Both the position numbers and the translations under genes were made by a program. The notes under the pieces are model-generated. The model was not told the DNA's origin, did not search any database, and saw nothing but the letters and a program-made list of their open reading frames with translations. A DNA stretch of 64,000 bases, taken from NCBI GenBank assembly GCA_902386205.1, contig CABMIH010000077.1:20785-84784 (forward strand), read 5' to 3'. Positions 9,206 through 18,427 of this stretch are shown here, in pieces (position 1 is the stretch's first letter; every line of letters starts with the position of its first letter). Source of the DNA: an uncultured archaeon. Its GTDB lineage: Archaea > Halobacteriota > Methanosarcinia > Methanosarcinales > Methanoperedenaceae.

Positions 9206-9314
9206 TATTTACTTATACGATATGATAATATTTATAATAGTACCCTGTTGTAGACTGTGGGACAAAATTAATCTGTATACAAATTCAGCAAATTATGCCA
9301 GACACCGGTACATG

Positions 9315-9605
9315 TCAAAGCGGTTTTCTGTTGCTTTCTCCGATCAGTTCTTTCAATAGGATAATAGTGACGCACTGTTTGAGGTCAAGAGATGGCGGTC
9401 TTCCGCTACCTCTATGAATCTTGATATTCGTAGCTTCATTTATCAAAGGTTCAAGGTTACGGATTGCTCCTTTTATCCGATTCATCAATTGCTGTTCATA
9501 TGTCCGCCAGTCCCGTTTTTCTATTTTTTTACTCTCTTTGTACTGGTTTAGCAGAAATTCGTCTATGTCTTTAAGTCGGTCCCTTATGTCCTCACTTCTC
9601 ATCAT
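9315..9605 (-). pseudogene. Truncated transposase (N-terminal fragment)
   Basis: Starts at one of two adjacent ATGs ('MMRSEDIRDRLKDI'). The segment 'RTYEQQLMNRIKGAIRNLEP' and 'SGRPPSLDLKQCVTIILLKE' matches the N-terminal region of a DDE transposase group common in methanosarcinal genomes, by recall. The frame ends after about 95 residues with 'NRKPL', long before any catalytic residue. It is inactive and a marker of the insertion-sequence remnant. Confidence 0.6.
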
Positions 9606-9658
9606 AATCTTATTTAGGATGCAAAGGTATATATAGATATCTATAAATATCTTGTAAT

Positions 9659-9838
9659 ATGGCAAGGAAAATTGAACTCAAAAAAGATGAATTGATTTTG
9701 AACGATAGTGAAATAGAAGGCTTTCTTGAAAGGGTCGTAACACCATTTGGAACCTCAGCTAAGGCAGATGTTCCGAAAAAATATATTGGAAGAAGAGTCT
9801 ACGTGATAATTACTAAAACGTTGCAGAACGAATCATAA
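9659..9838 (+). CDS. DUF2080 family transposon-encoded small protein
   Basis: 59 residues beginning MARKIELKKDELILNDSE and containing 'VTPFGTSAKADVPKKYIGRR', the hallmark of the DUF2080 family, an AbrB-like small protein carried by archaeal insertion sequences. It is divergent from the transposase fragment, with starts 54 bases apart, so both would have shared a promoter region. The frame is intact although the transposase is broken. Likely DNA-binding or antitoxin-like; the role is unproven. Confidence 0.75.
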   Translation: MARKIELKKDELILNDSEIEGFLERVVTPFGTSAKADVPKKYIGRRVYVIITKTLQNES

Positions 9839-9951
9839 CCTATTTTTGTCCCAAAGCCTTGCACACGGAAAAATATTTGAATCCGGAAACCTGTAAACTA
9901 AAAAGCTTCAATTAATGTCGCTGCACCAATGCAGCATGGTGGTGGAAAACC

Positions 9952-11886
9952 ATGATAAAAAAAACAAAAACAATATTTCTCCTTATAGTATCATTTGCGA
10001 TCATCCTGGCACTTTCAGGGTGCATAGATCATAAAGCGCCGGACCAGAAAATTACCTCATCCAAATTTGAAAAATTAAATGTCAGCAACGTTACGACCAC
10101 ATGGAACCTTTCATTTTTATTTAGCACGAAAGAAGATGCATCTGCCAAACTGAAAGAATTAAAATTACGTACAAAGAACATCAATGAAACCTACCGCCCG
10201 AAATTTGAAAATCTCACAGGTGCTGTTTTGTTGAGCTACCTTGAAGATAACAAGGAATTCTTGAAATCCCTGGAAAACCTCTGGGCATATGGTTATGCCC
10301 GGAACAGCCTGGATGTCAATGATAAATTCTATGAAACCTTCCTGTCAGATATCCAGGACACATCCACAGAATACGAGAAGGCTACATCCTTTGCCGCGGT
10401 AAAGCTCACATCCATTTCAAAAGATGAATGGAATAGAATATTTGCCCAGGAGCCAGGACTTGAAAAATACAGGCCCTATCTTGAATCCGAATATATCAGA
10501 TTCCTGTATCATCGCCCCCAGAACGAATCACATGCCGCCAACCTTGCCAATATCGGGAATCAGCGGATGAAACTTGAAACAAATGCGCTGAAGGAGATAA
10601 CAAATAACGTTACGGTCGCAGGGAACATAACTCTTGACAACGGGGAAAAGTATGCCATCAATTCGCAGTCGTATTATACTCTCCTTTCAACCGACAGGGA
10701 CAGGAATAACAGGAAAAATGGTTTTGAAAAGAGATTCTATCATTTGATCAATCAATCCGACAGGATGGCGAAACTGTATTCCCAGAAGGCGAAACTGGAT
10801 GACCTGTATGCAAGGGAGCTTAATTTTTCAGATTACTATGAAGCGAAGATGTTCGATTCGTATCTCACAAAAGAACAGACAGACATTATGAACTCGGTCT
10901 TCAAGGAACGAAAGGGCGTGTTTGATCCGTATCTCAAATTCCGCCAGGATAAACTCCGGCTGGACCAGCTCAGGCCATACGACCTGTTAATGCAATTAAT
11001 GGATGAACCTGATAAGAAATACAATTACACGGATTCATTATTGGAGATACAAAGCTCATATTCAAAAATGGATCCCGTGTTCAATGATATTTTTCTAAAA
11101 ACCGTTACCGGCAGTTATATTGATGTTTACCCTGCACCTGAAAACGGGAAACAGCCGGGGGGTTATGCGATTTCTCTCTGTGCCCTGAAATCTCCTTCCA
11201 TAATTTTTATGAATTATGACGGGTTGATCGACGACAAGAAAACCATTACTCATGAAATGGGCCACAATATCAATTTTTACCTGATGGGGAACAAAGTTGA
11301 TTATTATTATTGCGGCGGCCCTGAATATGAAATGGAGATACCATCGACCTTCAACGAGGAACTGTTTGTTGATTATGCCATCGGGAATTATGATAAGGAC
11401 ACCACAGTTGCGGTTTTGTCCCAGCATATAGGGGAATACCAGAACTATTTCACGTTCCAGCCCCTGATCACAGAATTTGAATACAAAGCGCACAAGGAAT
11501 CTGATTCAAAAAGCAACATAAGCGGTGCAGACCTCAATTCGTTATGGACCAATATTTCAAAAGAATATAGAAGCAGCTCAATCGAATATTATAAAGAGGA
11601 TTCTTCTGAATGGACATATATCAGCCACATTTATTTCACAAATAATTACTATACGTTCAATTACGCTGTTTCAAAAGCGATCTCTCTTTCCCTGTTCAAA
11701 AAATACCGCGAAAATCCTGAAGAGTTCAACAGGAAATATATCGAATATCTTTCAGCAGGCACAACTCTTACTCCGAATGAGAAACTTAAGAAATACTTCG
11801 ATATTGATATCAACAGGAAATTATTTGAAGATGCGATGGACATCGTAGAACTGAGAATAAACGAATTGAAAGAATTTGAAAAATAG
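9952..11886 (+). CDS. Lipoprotein oligoendopeptidase F-like metallopeptidase (family M3)
   Basis: 644 residues. The N-terminus is a lipoprotein signal with lipobox 'LSGC', so the enzyme is anchored outside the cytoplasmic membrane. The M3 zinc motif H-E-M-G-H is at residues ~434-438 ('THEMGHNINFYL'), with the downstream 'EEL' glutamate ('TFNEELFVDYA', ~467) as third ligand. Helical N-terminal domains and a C-terminal 'NNYYTFNYAVSKAIS' are typical of PepF. Most PepF proteins are cytoplasmic and clean up oligopeptides; an exported lipoprotein version is a modest oddity and suggests use of external peptides. Monocistronic, convergent with the S-layer gene across a shared hairpin. Confidence 0.88.
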   Translation: MIKKTKTIFLLIVSFAIILALSGCIDHKAPDQKITSSKFEKLNVSNVTTTWNLSFLFSTKEDASAKLKELKLRTKNINETYRPKFENLTGAVLLSYLEDNKEFLKSLENLWAYGYARNSLDVNDKFYETFLSDIQDTSTEYEKATSFAAVKLTSISKDEWNRIFAQEPGLEKYRPYLESEYIRFLYHRPQNESHAANLANIGNQRMKLETNALKEITNNVTVAGNITLDNGEKYAINSQSYYTLLSTDRDRNNRKNGFEKRFYHLINQSDRMAKLYSQKAKLDDLYARELNFSDYYEAKMFDSYLTKEQTDIMNSVFKERKGVFDPYLKFRQDKLRLDQLRPYDLLMQLMDEPDKKYNYTDSLLEIQSSYSKMDPVFNDIFLKTVTGSYIDVYPAPENGKQPGGYAISLCALKSPSIIFMNYDGLIDDKKTITHEMGHNINFYLMGNKVDYYYCGGPEYEMEIPSTFNEELFVDYAIGNYDKDTTVAVLSQHIGEYQNYFTFQPLITEFEYKAHKESDSKSNISGADLNSLWTNISKEYRSSSIEYYKEDSSEWTYISHIYFTNNYYTFNYAVSKAISLSLFKKYRENPEEFNRKYIEYLSAGTTLTPNEKLKKYFDIDINRKLFEDAMDIVELRINELKEFEK

Positions 11887-11904
11887 ACAACAGAATAAAA
11901 AACT

Positions 11905-11939
11905 ATCCAAAGGAAAGTCATTCAAACTTTTCTTTGGAT
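11905..11939. terminator. Convergent hairpin terminator
   Basis: ATCCAAAGGAAAG (11905-11917) pairs over 13 bases with CTTTTCTTTGGAT (11927-11939) with one G-T wobble. It sits between the stop of the M3 peptidase gene and the stop of the convergent S-layer gene and could serve both. Confidence 0.6.
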
Positions 11940-11946
11940 GAGAGTC

Positions 11947-14900
11947 TCATTTCCTGATCTTGCCAAGACCGCTTAACAGATCACTGAATTTGCTCTTTAA
12001 CGCTTCAATGCTTAACATATTCTTTGAAGTCAACACATAAATCACTCCCCCGGCGATACCTGTAATTATAACCACTATCCCTCCAATAAGAAGCAGGCTC
12101 AGCGGTTCTTCCTTAACCTCTAATAATTGCGTCTGTCCGAGGATTTCTACGGTATAATTACCCGGTTTGACCTCTTCCGGCATCCATCCTTTCAGGTTGC
12201 CTGTGAAATTGATCTCTTTCGTGGCGCCCCTGTCAAGAGACAAAGTAGTGTTCTTCACTGCCGTCCCGTTAATGATAAGATCCACAGGGAGAGTATCTCC
12301 CTTTGTACCTGAATTCGTGATGTTGGCTTTTATCAATAACGTCAGGCCTGGTGTGGCAACTGCCGGGGTGATATTGATATCAAGGGCCTTGAATTCCGAG
12401 TAAGGTACAATCAGTTCAATATCCCTGGTGACCGTAACGTAGCCGCTCTTTGACGCTGTTATTGTGTGGGTTCCGCTTACTTGTGGCGTGTACGTTAGTA
12501 TTCCATTACTGTCGGTTGTGCCGATAGCATCGTTGTCGAATTTTACACTTGCTCCACTCATTGCTGAATTGTTGTACGTGACCTTTATGGTGAGCGGATC
12601 AAACTGCGGGGCTTTTGCCGGAATGTCCAGGCTCAGCCTGAGGTCGATATATTTCTCGATCTCGATGGGCTTAACCTGTTTTTCATATCCCAGTTTGGTC
12701 GCTGTAATATTGTACATCCCCTTCAGTGTTTTTGGCAGGGTATAGTTAAGAAGCCCGTTCTTGTCAGTATTTCCAAGATCGGAATCGAGCGATACGGACG
12801 CGTTATCAACCGGATTGCCTCCGGCCTTAACCGTTATCGTGATGTTATCTCCTGCCATGACTTTTGCCGGGGCGTCTATTACAAGCTGGTTGGCTATCAT
12901 TTCCTGGGTAACGTCCACTGCAAAGTAAAACCTGAGGGAATCGCTGTCTGCCACACGAAGCTTGATATTGCCCATTAGATCATCGTTCTTATTTCGGTCC
13001 AGGCCTAGATTGCCATCGTTGGCCATCTCGATCGAATTCCTGCTTATGCCCGTAACTTCCATCTTTCCGAATTTATCACCACTCCTGACTGTGGTGGCGG
13101 TTTCTGATATCTGGAACAGGCCTTTCAGGAAGGCGGCCTGTACTTCCTTGCCTGAGAATACGCTGTCAAACCTCACTGCTATCAGGGGAAGGTCTGATAC
13201 GTCTCCCACTTTCTTTGTATAGATGTATGTCTGGCCCGCATAGAGGGGAGAAGTATCAACTTCGTTCCCGTCCTTTAACAGGGAGATAAGCATTGTCCTT
13301 GCGCTCATGTCTATGTCAACTGCTTTCAGAACATAACCCTCCTGCAGTGTCATTGTGCTTCCCACTGAAATTGTTTTTTTGGTATCGTCATCGATAAGTA
13401 CCTTGTGAAGCTGGCCCGAATCAAGAACGCTCTTTTCTCCGACACTTGTGGTCGGGTTGACAGTAGAGGGGAAGCTCTCTATCGTATAACCTGCAAAGTA
13501 CTTTTCAGCCATGAACCCTATTACATTATATTTGCCAAAAGCGGGGTACGTGAAGCTCACTTTTTCAGGCGTTGTCATATATACCAGTTTGCCGTCGTTT
13601 ATTTTCCTTCCGCTTACTGTTTCGGCGATCCGCATGCTTTCATTTCCCACGCCATCGTCCAGGTCGTAGTAGAATCCCACACTTGTCTGGCCTATGTTCA
13701 TCCCGAAGTTGTATGGGGTCCAGACCGTAATGTTGTTGGGATCGTCCTGTTTGAAAATGCTGCTGCGTACTTCATATGGCCCTGATTTCTCAACTGTAAG
13801 TGCAAAGCGGACTACACTGCTGTTATCTGCCACTTTGATCTTCACATCCCCCATCAGGTCTACTGTACTTCCAGTGCTCAGGCTTATATCCTCGCTGTTG
13901 CTCATATCTATTCTGGTCCCGCTGACGCCTCCGACTTCCATCCTGCCGAATTTATCACCGCTCTCGACATTTGTGGCGGTTTCTGATATCTGGAACAGGC
14001 CTTTCAGGAAGGCGGCCTGCACTTCCCTGCCTGAGAATACACTGTCAAACCTGACCATGATCAGAGGAAGGTCTGAGACTGAGCCTACCTTTTTTGTATA
14101 AACGTAGGTCTCGCCGGCTGAAAGCGGGGTCGAGTCCACCTCATTCCCGTCCTTCAATAAGGAAAGGAGCATTGTCCTTGCGCTCATATCTATGTCAACT
14201 GCTTTCAGGACATAACCCTCCTGCAATGTCATGGTACTTCCCAGGGATATGGTTTTCTTGGTATCATCATCCATGAGAACCTTATGAAGCTGGCCCGAAG
14301 CGATTACGCTTTTTCCATCAAATGTTACGCTTGGCTTTGGATTGGGTGGCTTGGTGTTTGCTGTATAGCCTGCGAAATATTTGTCTGCCATGAAGCCTAT
14401 GACCTGGAATTTCCCGAAGCCAGAGTAGACAAAGCTTACTTCCTGCGGCGTGGTCGAGTAATCGAGATCATTTTTGTTGATTGTCCTGTCGCTATAGCTG
14501 TTAAGTGTTATCGTTATGTTCTCTGTGCCCACGTCGTCTTTGATATCATAATAGAATCCAGAGAAGCTCATGGGGTTCCATGAATATGTAAGTGAGAACT
14601 CGCTCGGCCTGCTGCCATCCCAGATGCGGTTGCCTGTGAAGAAAGATTTGGAGCGGACATTTATTAACCACTCTTTTGTGCTGCTGCCATTGGCATTACT
14701 TGCATTCGCGGTGATCTTGAAATTACCAACGGTATTGCCAACAAAAGTATAATTTGCTTCGATATTAGGATCGACTGTCTTAGTAGCTCCGCTAATGAGG
14801 CTATCATTCAGGTACCAGTTTACTGTAACGTTTTGACTTGCTTTAACCCAGAAAAGTTGAGATTGACCCTGAGTGATGTCGATGGTGGTTGTATTTGGAG

Positions 14901-15891
14901 TCGGGGAGTAGTCAGTGCCTATTGTCGGTGATGGGTACCTCGTAGTGAAAGTCCCTACTGTTGAATTTGAGGCATGACTCTGGTTTGTCCCGTTGTACGC
15001 ATAAACGCTGTAAAAATAAGGTGTGCCTTGAGATAAAGAAGTAAGCTGTATAGTTCTTGGAGAACCTGTCCCGTTATTCCATACTGGGATAAGTTCTAAT
15101 GATGGAGAGGTACCATAATGAACACTGGTCTTGGCGTCAGTTTGATTCAAAGTGAACGAGATATTAGCGGTTATATCTTCAGGAGTGGCAGAAGTGACCG
15201 TTGCATTGGGCGCTGTTGGGTCAATAGTTGTGAAGCTTTGAATTGTAGAATTCTTGATTAAGCTTTGATTCGAACTGTTGTATAAAGATACATTATAATA
15301 ATATAGTGTGCCTTTAGTTAGACCTGTAATAGGTATCGTTCTGGAAGCTGAATTGTTGTTCCAGGCCTCCCCAAGACCCAATGAGGAATCTGTACCATAA
15401 CGGACCTTGGCAAGAGCATTGCTTTGATTTACAGAAAAATTAATGTAAGCACTTGTGTCAGTAATACCGCCATGCGTTGGGTTGACAGTGAAATCCGGCG
15501 TTGTGTTGCTGGAAGCGGGTGTATCGGATACTATCCATGTCCATTGTGCAGTCACCGTATCGGAAGAGTTACTCGTATTTGTGGCAATTGCCTTGACAAT
15601 CCATGTACCTGAAGCCGCACTCGAATTTGTATAGTTTGACTTTAGAACGTTTTGTTTTCCATTTACTCCTGACGATGAAGTTATGTCGGTCGTGTTAATA
15701 TACCAGGTTACATTTACAGGATTGTCATAGTCTACTCCAAAAAATCTGTTGCTATCTCCAGCCTGATTATAAACAATAGTACCATTTGGGCTTGGAGTGG
15801 GCGTTATACCTACAGTACCAAATGCAGTTGAAATAATACCGAGTATTATCAGTACAAAAGCGATTCCTTTAATATAATTCTTAATTACCAT
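11947..15891 (-). CDS. Large S-layer-type surface protein
   Basis: 1314 residues. A signal peptide (~1-25) is followed by an Ig-like domain and two or three fibronectin-like repeats (~130-330). After another Ig-like domain come two tandem copies (~418-690 and ~705-975) of the Methanosarcina-type S-layer domain, recognisable by 'GFYYDIKDDVGTENITI', 'GFMADKYFAGY', 'QLHKVL.DDDTKKTIS' and 'AAFLKGLFQISETAT'. PEGA/carboxypeptidase-regulatory-like beta domains (~1000-1180), a CARDB-like domain and a C-terminal membrane helix ('LSLLLIGGIVVIITGIAGGV') with a short cytoplasmic tail complete it. It is expected to form or decorate the paracrystalline cell wall. The two S-layer domains are very similar even at DNA level (13040-13400 versus 13920-14280). 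Confidence 0.9.
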   Translation of the reverse strand: MVIKNYIKGIAFVLIILGIISTAFGTVGITPTPSPNGTIVYNQAGDSNRFFGVDYDNPVNVTWYINTTDITSSSGVNGKQNVLKSNYTNSSAASGTWIVKAIATNTSNSSDTVTAQWTWIVSDTPASSNTTPDFTVNPTHGGITDTSAYINFSVNQSNALAKVRYGTDSSLGLGEAWNNNSASRTIPITGLTKGTLYYYNVSLYNSSNQSLIKNSTIQSFTTIDPTAPNATVTSATPEDITANISFTLNQTDAKTSVHYGTSPSLELIPVWNNGTGSPRTIQLTSLSQGTPYFYSVYAYNGTNQSHASNSTVGTFTTRYPSPTIGTDYSPTPNTTTIDITQGQSQLFWVKASQNVTVNWYLNDSLISGATKTVDPNIEANYTFVGNTVGNFKITANASNANGSSTKEWLINVRSKSFFTGNRIWDGSRPSEFSLTYSWNPMSFSGFYYDIKDDVGTENITITLNSYSDRTINKNDLDYSTTPQEVSFVYSGFGKFQVIGFMADKYFAGYTANTKPPNPKPSVTFDGKSVIASGQLHKVLMDDDTKKTISLGSTMTLQEGYVLKAVDIDMSARTMLLSLLKDGNEVDSTPLSAGETYVYTKKVGSVSDLPLIMVRFDSVFSGREVQAAFLKGLFQISETATNVESGDKFGRMEVGGVSGTRIDMSNSEDISLSTGSTVDLMGDVKIKVADNSSVVRFALTVEKSGPYEVRSSIFKQDDPNNITVWTPYNFGMNIGQTSVGFYYDLDDGVGNESMRIAETVSGRKINDGKLVYMTTPEKVSFTYPAFGKYNVIGFMAEKYFAGYTIESFPSTVNPTTSVGEKSVLDSGQLHKVLIDDDTKKTISVGSTMTLQEGYVLKAVDIDMSARTMLISLLKDGNEVDTSPLYAGQTYIYTKKVGDVSDLPLIAVRFDSVFSGKEVQAAFLKGLFQISETATTVRSGDKFGKMEVTGISRNSIEMANDGNLGLDRNKNDDLMGNIKLRVADSDSLRFYFAVDVTQEMIANQLVIDAPAKVMAGDNITITVKAGGNPVDNASVSLDSDLGNTDKNGLLNYTLPKTLKGMYNITATKLGYEKQVKPIEIEKYIDLRLSLDIPAKAPQFDPLTIKVTYNNSAMSGASVKFDNDAIGTTDSNGILTYTPQVSGTHTITASKSGYVTVTRDIELIVPYSEFKALDINITPAVATPGLTLLIKANITNSGTKGDTLPVDLIINGTAVKNTTLSLDRGATKEINFTGNLKGWMPEEVKPGNYTVEILGQTQLLEVKEEPLSLLLIGGIVVIITGIAGGVIYVLTSKNMLSIEALKSKFSDLLSGLGKIRK

Positions 15892-16040
15892 ATTATCCCC
15901 TTATTATCATATTTTCAATATTATCCTCGTCTCTGACCCATAATATCATGCTGCAAAAAAGCAATATGATAGGGCTGTCATCACTAAGAACTCATTATAT
16001 AAATAATTTCTGTGACAAAAGCCAACTTTTGACAGTTTAA

Positions 16041-16457
16041 TCAGGAAATATAAATCAAGACCTTCCTGACAAAGTCTTTGATATCATTGAGGTCTTCTGA
16101 CATGATGATAAAAATCCTTTTTATATCTATTTTGCCGTACCTGTGAACAAGAAGGTTCCTGAACTGTGCCATTTCCTGAAGTCTGGCTGACAGTCCTGGA
16201 TCAATAATACCTTCTTCCTCAAGAATCTTATAAATGTCTTTATAATCCTCCGCTCTGCGGAAACCCTTTTCGGCTATAATATGGTTGCCAATGTCAAGGC
16301 ATGCCTCAATAGATTCCTGGAGCGAATGTTTTGCGGCCTGGATGTCCCTAAAATCATTTGAGAAAGAATCATATCCCTGGGATTTGATCTCTTCGATAAG
16401 CCTGATATTCTCATCTATCAGGTCGATCATTGCATTGATAACTTCATTGCTGATCAT
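16041..16457 (-). CDS. hepT: HepT-like HEPN toxin
   Basis: 138 residues, all alpha. The HEPN RNase motif R-x4-H-x-Y is intact: Arg100, His105, Tyr107 in 'RNLLVHRY'. HepT cleaves or damages tRNA and is silenced when its MntA partner adds AMP groups to the tyrosine. The gene overlaps the mntA gene upstream by four bases, the usual arrangement for this toxin-antitoxin type. Acts in the cytoplasm. Confidence 0.88.
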   Translation of the reverse strand: MISNEVINAMIDLIDENIRLIEEIKSQGYDSFSNDFRDIQAAKHSLQESIEACLDIGNHIIAEKGFRRAEDYKDIYKILEEEGIIDPGLSARLQEMAQFRNLLVHRYGKIDIKRIFIIMSEDLNDIKDFVRKVLIYIS

Positions 16458-16852
16458 AATCCCATCCTTGTCTTTCTTGCAGCATCATACACTTCAAGGA
16501 ACGGTTTGAAATCATAATAATATGCCAGCGAGCGCGTTTCAAATTCTATGCGTTTCATCTCATCTTTAGAATGCAGCAGTTTTCCGTATCTCAATACCTG
16601 GCTCTTGAACCTGAGCGTCGAATCATTAAGAACCCGCAAATCAACAGTTTTATTTCCGGCCAGCGCCCGTTCTATCTTTATTGCTAGCCTTGAAGGATAT
16701 AGCGGATCTCTTTCAAGAAGGCACGGTTCTCTTAAAAAAATAGCGATGTCTATATCGCTTCTCTCGTTCTGGATGCCTTTTGCATATGACCCGAAAAGAT
16801 AAGCAAAGAGCACGTCGGGTTCTTTTTCCAGTATTCTTTTGATGTTTTCCAC
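16454..16852 (-). CDS. mntA: MntA-type minimal nucleotidyltransferase antitoxin
   Basis: 132 residues. The nucleotidyltransferase signature G-S-x10-D-x-D is visible as Gly21-Ser22 and Asp33/Asp35 in 'GSYAKGIQNERSDIDIAIF'. In the known system this protein AMPylates HepT and so neutralises it. First gene of the two-gene operon, with the toxin following at a four-base overlap. The intact motif suggests a functional pair. Confidence 0.88.
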   Translation of the reverse strand: MENIKRILEKEPDVLFAYLFGSYAKGIQNERSDIDIAIFLREPCLLERDPLYPSRLAIKIERALAGNKTVDLRVLNDSTLRFKSQVLRYGKLLHSKDEMKRIEFETRSLAYYYDFKPFLEVYDAARKTRMGL

Positions 16853-16899
16853 ACAAATGTAATTGTTTAAAGGGTTTTATAAACTCTTTGAGACTATTG

Positions 16900-17190
16900 C
16901 TACCTTTCCCCAAGCACCCTTTCCAGCAGTTCAAATCTCTTCACCGCAAGCTCCTTCCCGGCAATGCGCCGTATTATGGCCCTGCCACTATCAAAAACTA
17001 TTATCTTCTCAACAGGAGGGTTTGAAAGTACGAGCATCTCGTTTTCAGGCGTTACCTGCACGCCCTCGAAGTGCTTTTTGAGTTCTTCAACAGCCTCCGA
17101 AGTAATTCGAATATTGCCAAGTTCTGCCTCCCCGCTGAACAAATCCTCGGTATCTTTTGTGAAACACGGCTCAAGAGTAATGATCTTCAT
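16900..17190 (-). CDS. Conserved hypothetical protein next to coaBC
   Basis: 96 residues, alpha/beta in appearance. It contains 'EKIIVFDSGRAIIRRIAGKE', which resembles the nucleic-acid-binding strand pattern of TBP-like folds, but I do not recognise a named family. The start codon follows the coaBC stop directly with no spacer, so the two are translated from one message. A role tied to coenzyme A synthesis is possible from position only. Confidence 0.6.
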   Translation of the reverse strand: MKIITLEPCFTKDTEDLFSGEAELGNIRITSEAVEELKKHFEGVQVTPENEMLVLSNPPVEKIIVFDSGRAIIRRIAGKELAVKRFELLERVLGER

Positions 17191-18381
17191 TTAAAAGATG
17201 TCCTCGACTTTGTCCATTATCCTTACTGCTATTTCGTGTTTGGCCCCGCTGACACGTTCGACACTGCTATCTATAATATAAACATCGTTCTCCTCTGTGC
17301 CCATCCCGCCTGAGGAAACATCGTTCGCTACGACCATGCTGAGCCCCGAGGCTTCCATGGATTCCCGCGCGCGCTTTACCAGTTCGTCTTCTGAAACACC
17401 TGTTTCTGCCTTGAAACCGATGATCTTGAGTCCTGGGTATTTCAGGCGTGCCTCCCTGATAAGCTTTGGCGCAGGCTTCAACGTCAGGGTGACCGCTTTT
17501 CCCGATTTTATCTTCTCCTTTGAAGGCGAAATTGTGAAATCCGATATCGCTGCCGCGCTGATGAGGAGGTCGCATCCCCTGCCAAGTTCCTCAAGTACGA
17601 CATCTGTCATATCCTTCGCGCTCTCCACCTCGAATTCGCATATCCCCTGGATTCCGATGCAGCCCCTGTGGACAAGGGTGACATCCGCGCCCCTCCTGAA
17701 GGCTTCAAGCGCCAGTTCCACGCCTGTCTTTCCAGATGCGCGGTTGGTGATTATCCTGATAGGGTCTATCGCTTCGGCTGTCGCTCCGCCGGTAATAAGG
17801 ATGCGCTTACCCGCAAGCGTCTTCTTCCCGAGCGCCCTCTCAACCCTGAGCACGATCTCTTCCTTCCCCGCTATCTTCGCTGCACCTTCCTCCATTACAG
17901 GGCTGATGAATTCGACCCCGAGTTCTGTAAGTTTTCCGATGTTCTCGATAACGATAGGATGATCATACATGGATTCATGCATCGCAGGAACGATCATTAT
18001 CGGGATGCCAGAACCAAAAGCCGTGGTCCCGAAGGTCGTAACAGTTGTGTCATCGATGCCGTGCGCAAGCTTTCCTATCGTATTTGCTGTGCAAGGCGCG
18101 ATCAAAAGAAGAGACGCCCTGCCGCCTGTACCGCAGAATTCCACATGCTCGACATCGCCAGTGATACCGGTTATCACGCGGTTTCCTGTGGCGTAGCGCA
18201 TCGCCTCGGGATGTATTATCTTTTGAGCCTCCCCTGTCATCACAGCATATACTGTAGCTCCATGCCTCCTGAGTTCCCGCGCAAGCTCAACGCACCTTAC
18301 TGCTGCAATGCTGCCCGTGATGCCAAGAATAATGTTTTTCCTTTCAAGTGATTTCGATGATATGGTAATTCCGGTATTCAT
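17191..18381 (-). CDS. coaBC: Bifunctional phosphopantothenoylcysteine decarboxylase / phosphopantothenate-cysteine ligase
   Basis: 396 residues, normal for CoaBC. The N-terminal flavoprotein domain (~15-180) has 'GITGSIAAVRCVELAR' (FMN binding), the active-site 'PAMHESMYDHP' and 'APCTANTIGKLAHGIDD'. The C-terminal CoaB domain (~190-390) has 'ITGGATAEAIDPIRIITNRA' and 'LISAAAISDF'. It joins cysteine to 4'-phosphopantothenate and decarboxylates the product to phosphopantetheine in coenzyme A synthesis. Archaeal ligases use CTP or ATP; the sequence alone does not tell me which. Followed directly by the 96-residue unknown. Confidence 0.95.
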   Translation of the reverse strand: MNTGITISSKSLERKNIILGITGSIAAVRCVELARELRRHGATVYAVMTGEAQKIIHPEAMRYATGNRVITGITGDVEHVEFCGTGGRASLLLIAPCTANTIGKLAHGIDDTTVTTFGTTAFGSGIPIMIVPAMHESMYDHPIVIENIGKLTELGVEFISPVMEEGAAKIAGKEEIVLRVERALGKKTLAGKRILITGGATAEAIDPIRIITNRASGKTGVELALEAFRRGADVTLVHRGCIGIQGICEFEVESAKDMTDVVLEELGRGCDLLISAAAISDFTISPSKEKIKSGKAVTLTLKPAPKLIREARLKYPGLKIIGFKAETGVSEDELVKRARESMEASGLSMVVANDVSSGGMGTEENDVYIIDSSVERVSGAKHEIAVRIMDKVEDIF

Positions 18382-18427
18382 CGCTATCAGTACAGCCTAA
18401 AAAGATAAGAAGGTTTTGATTTGACAG

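Larger units (their letters stand above)
9254..9857. mobile_element. Decayed ~600-bp insertion-sequence remnant with inverted ends
   Basis: Bounded by TGTGGGACAAAA (9256-9267) and the complementary TTTTGTCCCA (9844-9853). It contains an N-terminal transposase fragment on the minus strand and, divergently, an intact DUF2080-type 'transposon-encoded' small gene. Most of the transposase has been lost by an internal deletion, leaving ends and the accessory gene. No clear target-site duplication is seen. Confidence 0.6.

Noticed and set aside
12127..14752. Series of plus-strand open frames opposite the S-layer gene
   Set aside because: Antisense shadows that repeat because the S-layer domain itself is duplicated.
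17297..18351. Long open frames (over 220 codons) on the plus strand opposite coaBC
   Set aside because: Antisense shadows of a clear CoaBC gene; composition follows its codon structure and the peptides have no family-like features.
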